DNA of 64,000 bases, taken from NCBI GenBank assembly GCA_025890175.1, contig JANPYM010000016.1, forward strand, positions 453,956 to 517,955, written 5' to 3'. Every line of letters begins with the position of its first letter. Position 1 is the stretch's first letter. The notes beneath the pieces are model-generated. The model was not told the origin of the DNA, ran no database searches, and saw only the letters and a program-made list of their open reading frames with translations. Position numbers and translations under genes: made by a program. Below are positions 1 through 10,513 of this stretch, in pieces. Source of the stretch: Ciborinia camelliae. Lineage: Eukaryota > Ascomycota > Leotiomycetes > Helotiales > Sclerotiniaceae.

Positions 1-339
1 GGGAAGGATCCAGTTTACCGGGCTGTTCAGCAGTCCAAAAACTACCAGCAACTATGCGAACATTTAGATCACAAACCTTTACTTGAGCAGGCAATTGATG
101 TGGACGAAAAAATCGGAATCTCCGATAAACAGATCGAGGCACACAAACTCAAGCAAGCACAAGCAAAGGTGGAAGCCAAGGCGGCAAAGCAAAAGCGAAA
201 GAATACTGAGGATGATGGTGGAGAACAGAAGCAGAAAAAAAGTCGAATTCTTGAGAGTCCAGCCCAATTATCGACTTTGACAGAGGCGGAGGGGGCACCT
301 CTGACCGAACACAAGCCAGAGATGACAATCAGTGCTTAG
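1..339 (+). CDS. 3' end of a lysine-rich protein gene (partial)
   Basis: The frame is open from base 1 to a TAG at 337-339, giving the last 112 residues of a protein whose start lies outside the window. The visible part begins with a short globular-looking stretch (DPVYRAVQQSKNYQQLCEHL). It continues into a helical segment rich in Lys, Ala and Gln (residues about 45-65), then a KRKN/KQKKSR basic patch that could be a nuclear localisation signal, and ends in an acidic, Ser/Thr-rich tail. I do not recognise the family. The charged helical tail suits a nuclear or RNA/DNA-associated protein, but that is inference from composition only. Confidence 0.6.
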   Translation, partial: GKDPVYRAVQQSKNYQQLCEHLDHKPLLEQAIDVDEKIGISDKQIEAHKLKQAQAKVEAKAAKQKRKNTEDDGGEQKQKKSRILESPAQLSTLTEAEGAPLTEHKPEMTISA

Positions 340-750
340 GATTTGGCTAGCGCATCCGAATATGGATATAGGATATATTTGATTTCTAAAAGGATCTGGG
401 AAGCATTGCGATACTTTGGCATAATCTTGGTGATGCTGGATAGGGAAGCATCAGGGGCGTTTTGGCTTTAACCGAGATAATTAGATGGTTTACGCATTTA
501 CATGCGTGGAGTTTTTACTTACCTACTTACTTACCTACCTACCTACCTATATACATATATAAACAAAGAATAAATAAATCTCCATCAATTTGCAGCTGGT
601 AGACAAAGTCGATTACTAGGTATCTTTTATAATAATATACCCTATCTACCTAGGATCTACTTAGGTGCTCATGAGTTATGATATGATACGATTCATACTT
701 GCAAACTAAATCTTTGATCTTTGATCTAAAGAGAATAGAATATCTGCCGG

Positions 751-770
751 TGAGTGAGTGAGTGAGTGAG
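751..770. repeat. (TGAG)5 microsatellite
   Basis: Five perfect tandem TGAG units lie in the 3' intergenic region. The copy number is likely to vary between isolates. Confidence 0.9.
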
Positions 771-1275
771 TACGGTCTATGAAATTTCCCAAGCGTGGTT
801 CGAATGCTAACTGAATCGATATGATATCGAGCGAATGAGATTTTTCGAAATCGAAACATACATATTGAATTGTGATTCGGATTTGGTTTTGATTTTGATT
901 TATTTATCTAATTACCTACCTAGTATGTAATTTAGATGAGACTAGGTGCTATGAAACAATGAAACAATGAAACTACTACGTACCTAGATTCCAACCGATT
1001 CAACATTTTCGAATATATCGATTTCGAATCTGGACTGTAATCTGGATCATTTGAAGGAAGCCCTGACGTATGCTTACCTACTTATCTTGTGGATGATTTC
1101 GAAGATTTATGAGGTGTATACCTAGCTACATTTCGGCATGATACAGACTGTACTGTACTGTACTGTGGAGAAATGCAACGGGGATGTATTGATGATTAAG
1201 TAGTAGATAGATAAGTATATACAATGAATACAAAAATAAACGGCGCTATTTACAGGAAGAAAAGGCCTTGAGTTG

Positions 1276-1300
1276 CAACTCAACTCAACTCAACTCAACT
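1276..1300. repeat. (CAACT)5 microsatellite
   Basis: Five perfect CAACT units lie about 90 bp downstream of the stop codon of the histidine acid phosphatase gene. Confidence 0.9.
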
Positions 1301-1386
1301 CCCATATTCTTATTTCGCAATACCACGAGCTGGGCCTTGGATCCCACCAAAAATAGCAAACGCCAGCAATCGATGCGAAACAAGCC

Positions 1387-3578
1387 CTACGGATGGGAAT
1401 TCGGCGCACCATTCGTCACGCTCCCATATGGCTCCGCGGGGTAATCTCCAAAGCAGGCGTACTCATATTGAGCCTCCTGCGTCGATTTGCTCTGCGCCGT
1501 CAGAAACGTGTCCATCTCACACCACCCATCCAGCCTATCGGCTCCACATTCCGGGAAACTGAATCCTAAAGGTATGGTCCTCTGATTGAGAATGAAGTGT
1601 ATGTATGTGGTTTCGTTGCCTTCGCCATACGTTCTATCCGCCGCTAGTGGTTTTGGTGTCTTAATAACCTCTATGTCTAATCTCGCTCCAAAAGGCTCCA
1701 TGTGAGAGACGGTTAGATTATGAGGACCGGGGTAATGTGTGGCTGGTAAGACGGTGGCGAATTGTTTAAACCCAAATGCAGTGAGGATGGACATAATGTT
1801 TGTGTCATGGGAGAAGTCGAAATAGATGGACTGATTCAAGGGGAAAGTATCGGTGTTGTTGTCGAGAGTGATGTTGATTTGGGAGCCAGAATAACCCAAG
1901 GTGTGGTTTTGGAGACGGGCGACTACTTCTTGGACGTAGCCAATTCCGACGGCGCGGCCAGTAGGAGAGGAGAAAGAATTTCCACCGGAAAAGTAAAGGT
2001 CGATTGAGTATTCGAAGTCAGCCCATTCTTGATAGGTGAATAGATTGCAGAAGACACTATAACCATAGGCCACCTACATGATGTTAGACTATGGTGGTTA
2101 GATAAAGCAAGAAAGTTTGTACTTACAGTCTCGTATGGACACATAGTTTGAGCTGCGTAGGTGTCTGTGATAGTCCAATTGAACTCCGGTGATATCATTG
2201 ATTGAAAACGAGCGGTGGCATCCTGTAGATATGTAGCAACCCATTGATTTGTAGCATTTGCTCCTCCAGCACTTCGATAATTGTTGGCATTGGGACAATT
2301 GTCATAGCCTGCTAGACTATTATTGTAGCCAGCTGACTCGATGATAACCTCGATAGTGGCATTATTTGTCCATTCAAGACCAAAGAAACCAGCCATGAAA
2401 TATTCAGCGCTCTACGATCATTTAGCTTCATTTCAAGCATGAGAAAGTAATCACAAACCTTAAGCATCCGATCTTGGGTAGTAGTTCTGGCAATGATTTT
2501 GCTGTGAGGATTGTACAATTGGGCATATTGATAGTAGTGTAAGATTCCACTGTCATATAATTCTTGTCTTCCACGAGGAACAAGAATTTCATGACCCAAT
2601 TCGTACTTCCAGTTGTTTAAGAATGAGAGAGCTCCAGTGGCATCAAGCTTACCCGTATTGTTCGCAACCTTTTGGCCAAAGGTTGCAACATTACTTCCTA
2701 ATGTTGGATAACGTGCTCCATGACGTGAAAGCATCTGTAAAATGTCAGCATACATGGTATTTCCATATCTTTTGGTATCTATTTGGTATCTATCGCCAAC
2801 GTGGTTTAACAACAGTACAGAAAGAGCTTAGACATTGGTCAAACCCCTCAAGAGTATTTAAGCACACGAACTGTTTAGACCGAATATCACATATACAGTT
2901 CCATTGAATCCGTTCCGCTGGAAAATCATTGAGAACCCAAGAAAATATGAAGTAAAATGAGAATTGCAAAGATTTCCAAAAGTCTGATTCTTACCTGAAG
3001 TTGAGCAATCTTAGCTCCAGGTGGTAATGGGTACTCCGCAACACCAAACCCCGACGGATTAGGCAAGTAAGGAGAAAGATGACCCATGAGATGAAATATA
3101 CTCTCATTCAGACCTTGGCCCACGATAGGCTGAGCAGTCTCCAGAGGAGTATTAGGGACGAAAGTCACCGTGGGTGCAAACGAGACGGGATTTGTTTGGG
3201 CCTGAATCAAACAACAAATTAATTTCGAATTCACGGGTTTGATGCCATCGACCCTGATTATTTTCCACTGCTTACCAGGAAAGGAGCTCGACCAGTCGCA
3301 GTTGGACCGGCCCAGAGTTCCGGCGTCGTCTGAAAGTACTGTGGAACATTAGTGGTAGAAGATGAACAAGGCTGTTTCTCAGGAAGCAAGGTCGAGGAGG
3401 TGACACCCGTGAGGGCGAGTAAAAGTATCTGGTCCAACAACATGATGTACGAAACGTATAAGAAAGCGCAAATAACGAAAAAGAGAGCAATCTTCCGCCA
3501 AGTTTCGCGATGTCGAGATGCGGAGCTTCCTAAATACTTGGAACTCTGGAACGTTGAGCTCCCTTTATATTGCCGCAT
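1387..3578 (-). CDS. Histidine acid phosphatase (phytase-like), N-terminally membrane anchored
   Basis: Five exons: 3578-3276, 3201-2995, 2734-2459, 2411-2127 and 2073-1387, all joined in phase 0, giving 585 aa. The His_Phos_2 signature RHGARYP is created right after the second junction (residues 174-180) and supplies the phosphohistidine. The partner His-Asp pair (proton donor) sits in YFDFSHDTN (446-447). Family members release phosphate from phytate or other phosphomonoesters outside the cell. Unlike secreted phytases, residues about 30-58 form one strong hydrophobic segment preceded by a basic stretch, so a type II membrane anchor is more likely than a cleaved signal peptide. Several N-glycosylation sequons follow it. 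The first ATG is at 3578; the frame extends 10 codons upstream only to a GTG. Family is certain, substrate is not. Confidence 0.93.
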
Positions 3579-5097
3579 GGCTGGGATCTGCTGTATCAAC
3601 GCTTCCACGTTTGGCGTTGTGCAGTTCTGTTATCTCATCAATCCGACCTTGTGATTGATTTGTCAATGGGATTTCCGAATTGGTGTTGCAGGTACGGGTG
3701 CGGGGATGTTGATGCATCCAAAGATTATCTTGATGTTGTGTTGGATGAGATGGGATGATATTGGAAGGGGATGACGGGGGAAAATGCACGGCTGATGCTG
3801 TATAACCTTCCCGACCCAAGCTTTCCAAGCTTTTTCTCAGTTCAGTGGTCGTGAACATCAACCTCGAAATGGTAGTGGATGGCGGGGAGGAAGTAAGAAC
3901 CGAGAAGTCCACAGGTTATATTATACGAGTACACTCATTATAAAGTCTAATGCTGTATCTGAGTATTTAATATATGAATTTAATATATCCATAATATATT
4001 CATGGTTATGAATGGTACCTAGGTAACCTTAGTTTGGGCAACAGAATCAGAATCAGAATCAGAATCCGAATCCGAATCCGAAGATCAGCCATTAACTCTC
4101 TAGTACCGTAGGTATCCAGGGAGGAACATATTACATGCCAAGATAAGGTAACGAAAAAAGCCAAAAGGCAAACCCCATCAAAAACACTCCAGCTCCACCA
4201 AGTATCTATCATTCCGCGTCCAGACTCCAAACACGAACCACCACCTGCACCAATGAGTGGGTGGATGGTGCACCTCCAATTCCAGTCCCAGAACTTTTCA
4301 ATCCAAACTCCCCTCCCGTCTCGATTAATGAGAGAGATGAGAAACGAGCGAGAATAAGTATTCTACGAATAACATCGATGAATCTATTATATAGATATAT
4401 ATATATATATATCTGACTTGGAATCCGTACAATTGGAACTGGAACGACGAGATGGGACTAAAGTCGGGAGAGGTTAGGTATGGCAGTCACAGATCATGCA
4501 ACACCGACCTCTTATCTAGCTATCAATTTTCACATCATGAATTTTTTTAAATTTTTTTTTTTTTGGGGAGAAAAAGTTGGCTAAAGTTGGCTTGGTGTGA
4601 AAATGAAGCTGGTGTTGTGCGAGGGCAATGGAAATTTTCAGACTCTTGGGAGGAAGGAAATCTAGCTACGGCTTATAATTTGAATAGAATAGCTTTGTAG
4701 GCGGATTGAATATTCGAATTGGTTTCAATGTTCCAATCCATTTAGTATCCCAAATCCTTCTCGATATCCAAACCCATTTCAGTATCCACATCCATTTCCA
4801 TGTTCACCACCTGTGGACCTAGGTACTATCTGACAGTGACATCCCCATTCAAACAAAGCGTCCAGTTCCAAATCATATTCGCCAGATAACCTTACCTTGC
4901 CCTACCATGATGCAAAAGAGCGGAATCGACTAGCTCAAATAAACATTGCCCCTCAATTGCATTGTTGTCAAAGGGTTGTTTTTTGTCATAGCCTTTGTAT
5001 ATATATAAGTAGGTAGATGTTTTAGAATAAGAATTTTCCAACTTTGTTTTAGGAAAGAATATCAACCCAACATCGTCACCCGCGCACTTTTATCAAA
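3579..5097. other. Divergent promoter region between phosphatase and alcohol dehydrogenase
   Basis: No gene is supported. It holds the upstream regions of two divergent genes, with a hexameric CAGAAT/CCGAAT tract (about 4041-4080), a TA-rich run (about 4390-4412), a poly-T tract near 4550 and a run of degenerate TCCA/ATCCA motifs (about 4733-4805). Confidence 0.65.
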
Positions 5098-6583
5098 ATG
5101 TCAATCGAAGGAGTCCCCGAAACAATGCTTGCAGCGCAAGTCGTTGAAGTAAGTTTTTCTCTCGATAATGCAAGGTGATTGGGGCCCACCCCTTTTCGAC
5201 AGATACTCGAAAGGAAAGAATATCAAGATATCAATCATCAAAAATACAAGAATCGTCGAACCAACGGAATGTTAACAAACCATGTAGTTCAACCAACCCT
5301 ACAAAATCCACCACATCCCCACTCCTCGTGGTCCCCTCCACGAACATGACATCCTAATCCGCGTGGCCACCGCCTCCCTCTGCCACACCGACGGCTTGAT
5401 ATCAGCAGGCGTATTTGGCACCCCGCTCCCTTGCATCGGATCCCACGAAGGAGCCGGTACCATTGTCGCCATTGGTTCCAGCGTATCTGGCTTCAAGCTC
5501 GGGGATCGCATTCTCGGTAGTCTAATGTATCATCGGTGTGGCGTATGTACCGATTGCACTGGGCCCGAGGAAGACCGACAGTATTGTGATCATAGCGCAG
5601 GCTATTTGGGCATAATCAGAGATGGATCATTTGCCGAGTATCAGGTTGTGGATGCGAGGGAGTCTACTTTGTTGCCGGATAACGTGAGTTTTCAATCGGC
5701 GCCTCCGTTAGCTTGCGCTGGAATCACAGTTTGTATGTTCCCATTCCATGCCCACATTTGAAAATTATGAGACACTAAATCTTGTGCAAAACTAGGGGGA
5801 GGACTCGTCAGAGCCAACCTGAAGGCAGGGGAGTGGATTGCGATAGTGGGAGCTGGTGGAGGTCTTGGTCATTTGGGGGTTCAGTTCGCAAAAGCGCTTG
5901 GTCTTAACGTCATTGCTATTGATGCTAGAGATGAAGCGTTAGATCTTGCCAGAGATTGTGGCGCTGATGTTTTGGTTGATGCTCGTCAAGGTAAAGAAAA
6001 GGTTGTAGAGGAAGTCCAAAAGATTACTGGTGGCCAAGGTGCACACTCGACTCTCAACGTTAGCGATCATGAAAGTGCTGCAGCGACAGCCGTTGCAGTC
6101 ACAAGGAGACGTAAGTCTGAATTCCACACTGAAATATGCCCGATAATATTATTCCATTGATGAGGATGAGTTGTTATTTCTACACTCCTTTTTTTTCCTT
6201 CGAAAAGTTGCTGACACACATTTGCCAAAATAGACGGAACAATGATTCAGATCGCTCAGCCTGACAATGTTAGCGTTCCATTCGTCGATTTGATATTTCG
6301 GGATATCAGAATCCAAGGAAGTCTTGTTGGTAAGTTAATTGGTCCTCGGTCCCGCAATCGTAATTTGACAAGGAGTATAGGATCTCAAGGCGAAGCACAG
6401 AAAATGCTAGAATTAGTATCAAAGCACAACATCAAAGTTCAAGCAAACATATTTAAAGGCCTGGAAGAACTCCCCAAGGCTGTGGAGCTTGCACACTCTG
6501 GAAAAATGAAGGGTAAGCCTGTCATCATAATTGATGATGAGGCCATCGAAAATGAGAAGAAGTCGGGGCTGCAGATGGTATGA
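5098..6583 (+). CDS. Zinc-dependent alcohol dehydrogenase (MDR family)
   Basis: Five exons: 5098-5148, 5288-5732, 5796-6110, 6234-6329 and 6381-6583, giving 369 aa. Catalytic zinc ligands are visible in SLCHTDG (C49), GSHEG (H70, E71) and PLACAG. The structural zinc site is the four-Cys lobe C101, C104, C107 and C117. The GAGGGLGHLGVQ motif is the NAD(P)-binding turn, encoded at the start of exon 3. The enzyme should interconvert alcohols and aldehydes or ketones in the cytosol; the substrate cannot be told. The 51-nt intron at 6330-6380 has no stop in frame and would be translated by a naive call, but removing it restores the ADH-like SLVGSQGEAQKML. Length fits the fungal ADH family. Confidence 0.94.
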
Positions 6584-6999
6584 ATATGGCTGTGAAAGAG
6601 CACTCCAACACCACCACCTTTCGCCTCCGAATAATAGAGAGCAATTCATTGCCTAAAGCTTTTTGGGACATGCTTGAGGGGACATAAAATATATTTCTTG
6701 TAGAGGCACCATGAAGGTGCTTTAAGACAATCTGAAGAATATAGGTAGTACATCTCGGCACTTGTGCACTATCCCTTTTTAGTCTAGTAAGAATAGTTTT
6801 CTAAACATGATACTCCAAATGGTATCTGGCATAAAAACAGTATATCAACATTTCCCAAAATACAGTAGCAAATTTCCGAAGGTAGAAGATAAATCTGATG
6901 GTACCTGACCATGAGATGATATGCACAAAAAGCAAAAAGATAACCAAAAACAAGAAATTAGATCCTCCACCACCATCCATAAATGAATCTTGGTCAGCT
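6584..6999. other. Short intergenic stretch between convergent genes
   Basis: This is 3' sequence of the alcohol dehydrogenase and of the converging SWIM-finger gene. I see no gene or repeat of note. Confidence 0.7.
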
Positions 7000-8658
7000 T
7001 CACTTCATGGCGCGTTTTCCTTGTCGATCACTAGAACTAGCAGACCTACCGGACCGCTTTCCTAATGTTGAGCGATTCGAGGAGCCCCGTCTAGCACGAG
7101 ACGAAGAGCTAGGTCCTCTAAGAGACGGACCGGAAACAGCATAAGAGGAAGAGCTCGATCCAACATCGTAAGAAGGATTGAGATCAGCAGAAAAGGCGCT
7201 TGTACCTGGTATGGATGACGAAACAGACGCAAGAGAAAGCTCACAATTCGCCCTGAGTTTTGAGACTAACTGCCCTAATCTGTTCACAAATAGTCGTCTT
7301 GGCGAGACAAACCCGACACTGCTAAGGTCTGCGTGAAGACGATCTAAGCGATGGACAAAATCACTGGCTGCAACAACATTCCCGGGCAAAGTCTCGAGGG
7401 CATCAAGAATGAACCCGCTTCTACCTATAATATCCTCGGATTGTGGACCGAGTAAATTCAAGTAAAGGTTCCGATTGGTCGATTGCTCTCCATGGGGTCT
7501 GTTGCGTCGGAAAGAATGAGTGGGGTATACATCGACATTACGGGAACGAACAGCCTCCAACATTCGGATCAGGATTGCTGCTGCTTGTAACTGATTATGT
7601 CTGCTCATACCGACCCGCCATTTCAGATTATTACTCATAGAATCACTAATGTGAATGAGACTTTGGGCACACCATGGTACATTGTGTTCAAAGCCAACAT
7701 TGCCGGATGGAGTCAGGGCATTCCAATTAGAAAGGGTACCGCAGGCTGCATATTCGTCCAGTTGTCGAAGTGATTCGTTGATCTTATCCTCCATCTTGTG
7801 TAGGTATAGAATATCCCGGCGTTCTCTGGGGATATGTTGTTCAAATCGATGGAAAATAACATCATCTTGGGTCAGCAACCTGGATAAAGTTGCCTCGAGG
7901 TTGTACGGAACAAGAACCTCGTCGCTGCGCACAGCAAAGTCAAAGATGTTTTGGTACTCTTCCGCCACGGCTTGCGGGTGGAAAAATGATAACATATCCC
8001 TGACGTCACTTTCTCTTCCGCGGGATTTTGTACTTGTTCTTAGTCTATCATTCTTAAGCATCCATTGTGGCGCGGGAAAAAGGTAGGGTTCGTCCGAGAA
8101 ATCCCAACCAAGTTCGTCGCATACATTGGACATACCCCGTTCGTCAAGACGTTCATAACAATCATCTCCGGCTGATATTCCCATTGCAGACTTGAGCTTG
8201 TCAATGTGAAAGCAAGGATCTATTCCGCACGAACAATTCTCCTCTCCGCCTTGTCTTAGAGAGCCAATTCGAATACCGACGGTTTTAACGACGCCAACCT
8301 GAAAAGCGAAGTATGGACTGGATTGTCCCCCCGACTGCCTCCTTGGTCGCACTAATCTGCAATGGTCGACAGCTAGCACAGTATGTAGTAACTCATTGCT
8401 CTCCTCCTCATCCGATTCCTCATCTTCTGAGAATACATCGAATTCTTGAGATTCTCTCTCTCTGTCCTCTGGATCTTGTTCTTTGTCTTCATTATCGTAA
8501 TCGGGATATACCGAATGGTTGCTACCATTATCTGAGTCCCCGTCACCAGCGGGGGTCTTCCCTTTCAATGATTGATGTGAGTAGACCTGACCACTACGTG
8601 TTGCATGCATGGTCTTGCTGATGTAAAGGTCGCTGAAATTCGGAAGCGGAGACGACAT
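7000..8658 (-). CDS. SWIM-type zinc finger protein, function unknown
   Basis: A single uninterrupted 552-codon frame with an ATG at 8656-8658. Residues about 36-95 are acidic and disordered (DNEDKEQDPEDRERE, DEESDEEESNE). The spacing C142-x-C144-x4-C149-x-H151 (CSCGIDPCFH) matches the SWIM zinc finger consensus CxCxnCxH, found in DNA- or protein-binding proteins including transposase-derived ones. The middle (about 190-440) is a predicted mixed alpha/beta or helical region without a motif I can name. The last 80 residues are Ser/Arg-rich with RKR-like clusters that could be nuclear localisation signals. No transposase catalytic motif was recognised. The SWIM call rests on residue spacing; the role is unknown. 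Confidence 0.8.
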   Translation of the reverse strand: MSSPLPNFSDLYISKTMHATRSGQVYSHQSLKGKTPAGDGDSDNGSNHSVYPDYDNEDKEQDPEDRERESQEFDVFSEDEESDEEESNELLHTVLAVDHCRLVRPRRQSGGQSSPYFAFQVGVVKTVGIRIGSLRQGGEENCSCGIDPCFHIDKLKSAMGISAGDDCYERLDERGMSNVCDELGWDFSDEPYLFPAPQWMLKNDRLRTSTKSRGRESDVRDMLSFFHPQAVAEEYQNIFDFAVRSDEVLVPYNLEATLSRLLTQDDVIFHRFEQHIPRERRDILYLHKMEDKINESLRQLDEYAACGTLSNWNALTPSGNVGFEHNVPWCAQSLIHISDSMSNNLKWRVGMSRHNQLQAAAILIRMLEAVRSRNVDVYPTHSFRRNRPHGEQSTNRNLYLNLLGPQSEDIIGRSGFILDALETLPGNVVAASDFVHRLDRLHADLSSVGFVSPRRLFVNRLGQLVSKLRANCELSLASVSSSIPGTSAFSADLNPSYDVGSSSSSYAVSGPSLRGPSSSSRARRGSSNRSTLGKRSGRSASSSDRQGKRAMK

Positions 8659-8860
8659 GAATGTAAAAGTGCACAGGACGTGGATGTATGAACTCCATGA
8701 TGATGCTGATGACTCTGTGATTTATATATCTTGCGGACTTGGTGATTCCCTCTTCCTTCCGCCTGTATAGTTCAGTTCTTCTTGGTTTTGTTAGCATGCA
8801 GAGGATTAGAAGCAATGGATGCTCAGCCTTTAGAATAGCAACAAGTATCTGGTCCTCTAA

Positions 8861-8922
8861 TAGGTCTCAAATGTGGCCGTATGGGCCTTAAGTAGGTCTC
8901 AAATGCGGTCGCGTAGGCCTTT
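8861..8922. repeat. Imperfect 30-bp direct duplication
   Basis: Two copies (8861-8890, 8893-8922) begin with TAGGTCTCAAATG and end with AGGCCTT or GGGCCTT. They differ at a few positions and are separated by 2 bp. Confidence 0.8.
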
Positions 8923-9771
8923 TGAGGGTCGGCTGGGTGGGACAACAAGGCATTCATATTATTAAGATGTACGATGTAGACTTGTTGGAACTCCACCACT
9001 TTACCAGTATAGTAATAACATGCAATGCACCTGGGATAATCAAGGAGATGTCGAAAGTCAAGCCACAATCATGGTCGCTTGAGGCGTTAAACTTTGGTTG
9101 GGTTGGTTGGATTGGTTGGTTGCGCATGGCGGATGGTGGGTGGTGAAGATGGGATGGCAAGAAGCAAAAGAAAGCACAGAGCACTTGGTGGAGAGCCATG
9201 AATCCCGAACAGACAGCCGAAGAGATACATACGATTAGCGACCAGTAACATGAAGGAGTGGACCAGGCTGACCATGAGCTGATGGAAATATACTCTTGAG
9301 GTACAGCCAATCAAAATGAAGATTTCATACGAGATCTAATAAAGAGGAAGAGGTGTCGAAAGAGTACAGTCTAATTTCTAATTTCGAATTTCGAATTACT
9401 CGGTGATATGGATGTAATAATAATTGAGTAAGGCTCACTCCTTCAATCCTCGATTCATTCCAATCCTTCATCATTAAATTCACCACCTTTTGCCATCGTT
9501 ATGCTATGCCAATTAATGGTTACAACATTCAATCTTGCCAAAAGGATGGAAATTGAACAAGTCGAAATAGCTCAAAGTTCATTACGGGTCGCCCCGTGGA
9601 CCTAGGATAGATTGTTGGGGGGGATTGAGGATTGCGGGATTGCGGTCTTCAGTTGGACACTGGGCTCTCATCACTCCTCACTCTTTAATGGTCAACATTA
9701 CGACGAAAGAAATGAATAAGAGCATTCGAATGACGCTTGAGAAGCTTTCGGAGTTGGTGCATTGCAGTAGT

Positions 9772-9815
9772 GTATGTGTATGTGATGTGTATGTGTATGT
9801 GTGTGTATGTACGTA
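9772..9815. repeat. TG-rich (TATGTG)n tract
   Basis: An alternating purine-pyrimidine tract of GTATGTGTATGTG type. Such tracts are prone to slippage. Confidence 0.75.
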
Positions 9816-10513
9816 CCATGCCACTCTCTCCATTATTATCCATGATCCCGTATCGTTTCCCACCTGCATCGTTTCCCAATCGAAGTTGGAAGTATCAACC
9901 TAAAAAAAACCCCAAACGAACCGCCTTCATGCATATTCGGGCTCCCCTCCGCATCATAAAATTGTCAAGTGACAAAATGAAGATGGTAAGGATAAGGATA
10001 TCTACCTATGGGTATTACCAAATTCGTGGCGCAGTGCGGCAAGTGGCCCACCAAAATCATATCTCACCCACATCATCGCACGAGAAGCATGTCAAGCCCC
10101 AACGCATCGACTTTCCAGGCATTTCTAAAGCTTTTTCGGTTATGGTACTGATGCAACCTGTAAGATTTTGGACGCTAACCTTACCAAACTGCCGGTACCA
10201 AATCATTCAGCTTGTAGTATTTCTACCAATCATCATCTCGAGGTCGGCATCTTGACGCATCGATGACATGACTATATCAACTTTGCAGTTTGGATTCGGA
10301 ATCAACGTGTGAGCTCGTTGTTATTGTAAGAACTTAGTCCACTAATACCGTAGTAAAGTTACTTTTCGGTCTAACAGATTCAAGGAAATTGTTTCATCTT
10401 TTCATCATCATATCATTCATATCTCAGCTCCAGTCAATAGTGCTAGAAGAAATCCTCAGAAACTGTACCCCCTGCATGACAATTGTGGCAAATACAAGCT
10501 GCCCCGTCACTAT

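Larger units (their letters stand above)
340..1386. other. Intergenic, convergent 3' ends, simple repeats
   Basis: No gene is supported. This stretch lies between the 3' ends of two converging genes. It holds a TTACCTACC-type repeat (about 516-549), a TGAG repeat (751-770), several CCTAGGTA-like motifs and a CAACT repeat (1276-1300). Confidence 0.7.
8659..10513. other. Intergenic region with a short tandem duplication and TG-rich repeat
   Basis: No gene is supported. It contains a 30-bp imperfect duplication (8861-8890 and 8893-8922), GGTTGGTTGG-type repeats (about 9093-9122), and a GTATGT/GTGTATGT purine-pyrimidine tract (about 9772-9815). Short open frames here lack conserved motifs or proper ATG starts. 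Confidence 0.6.
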
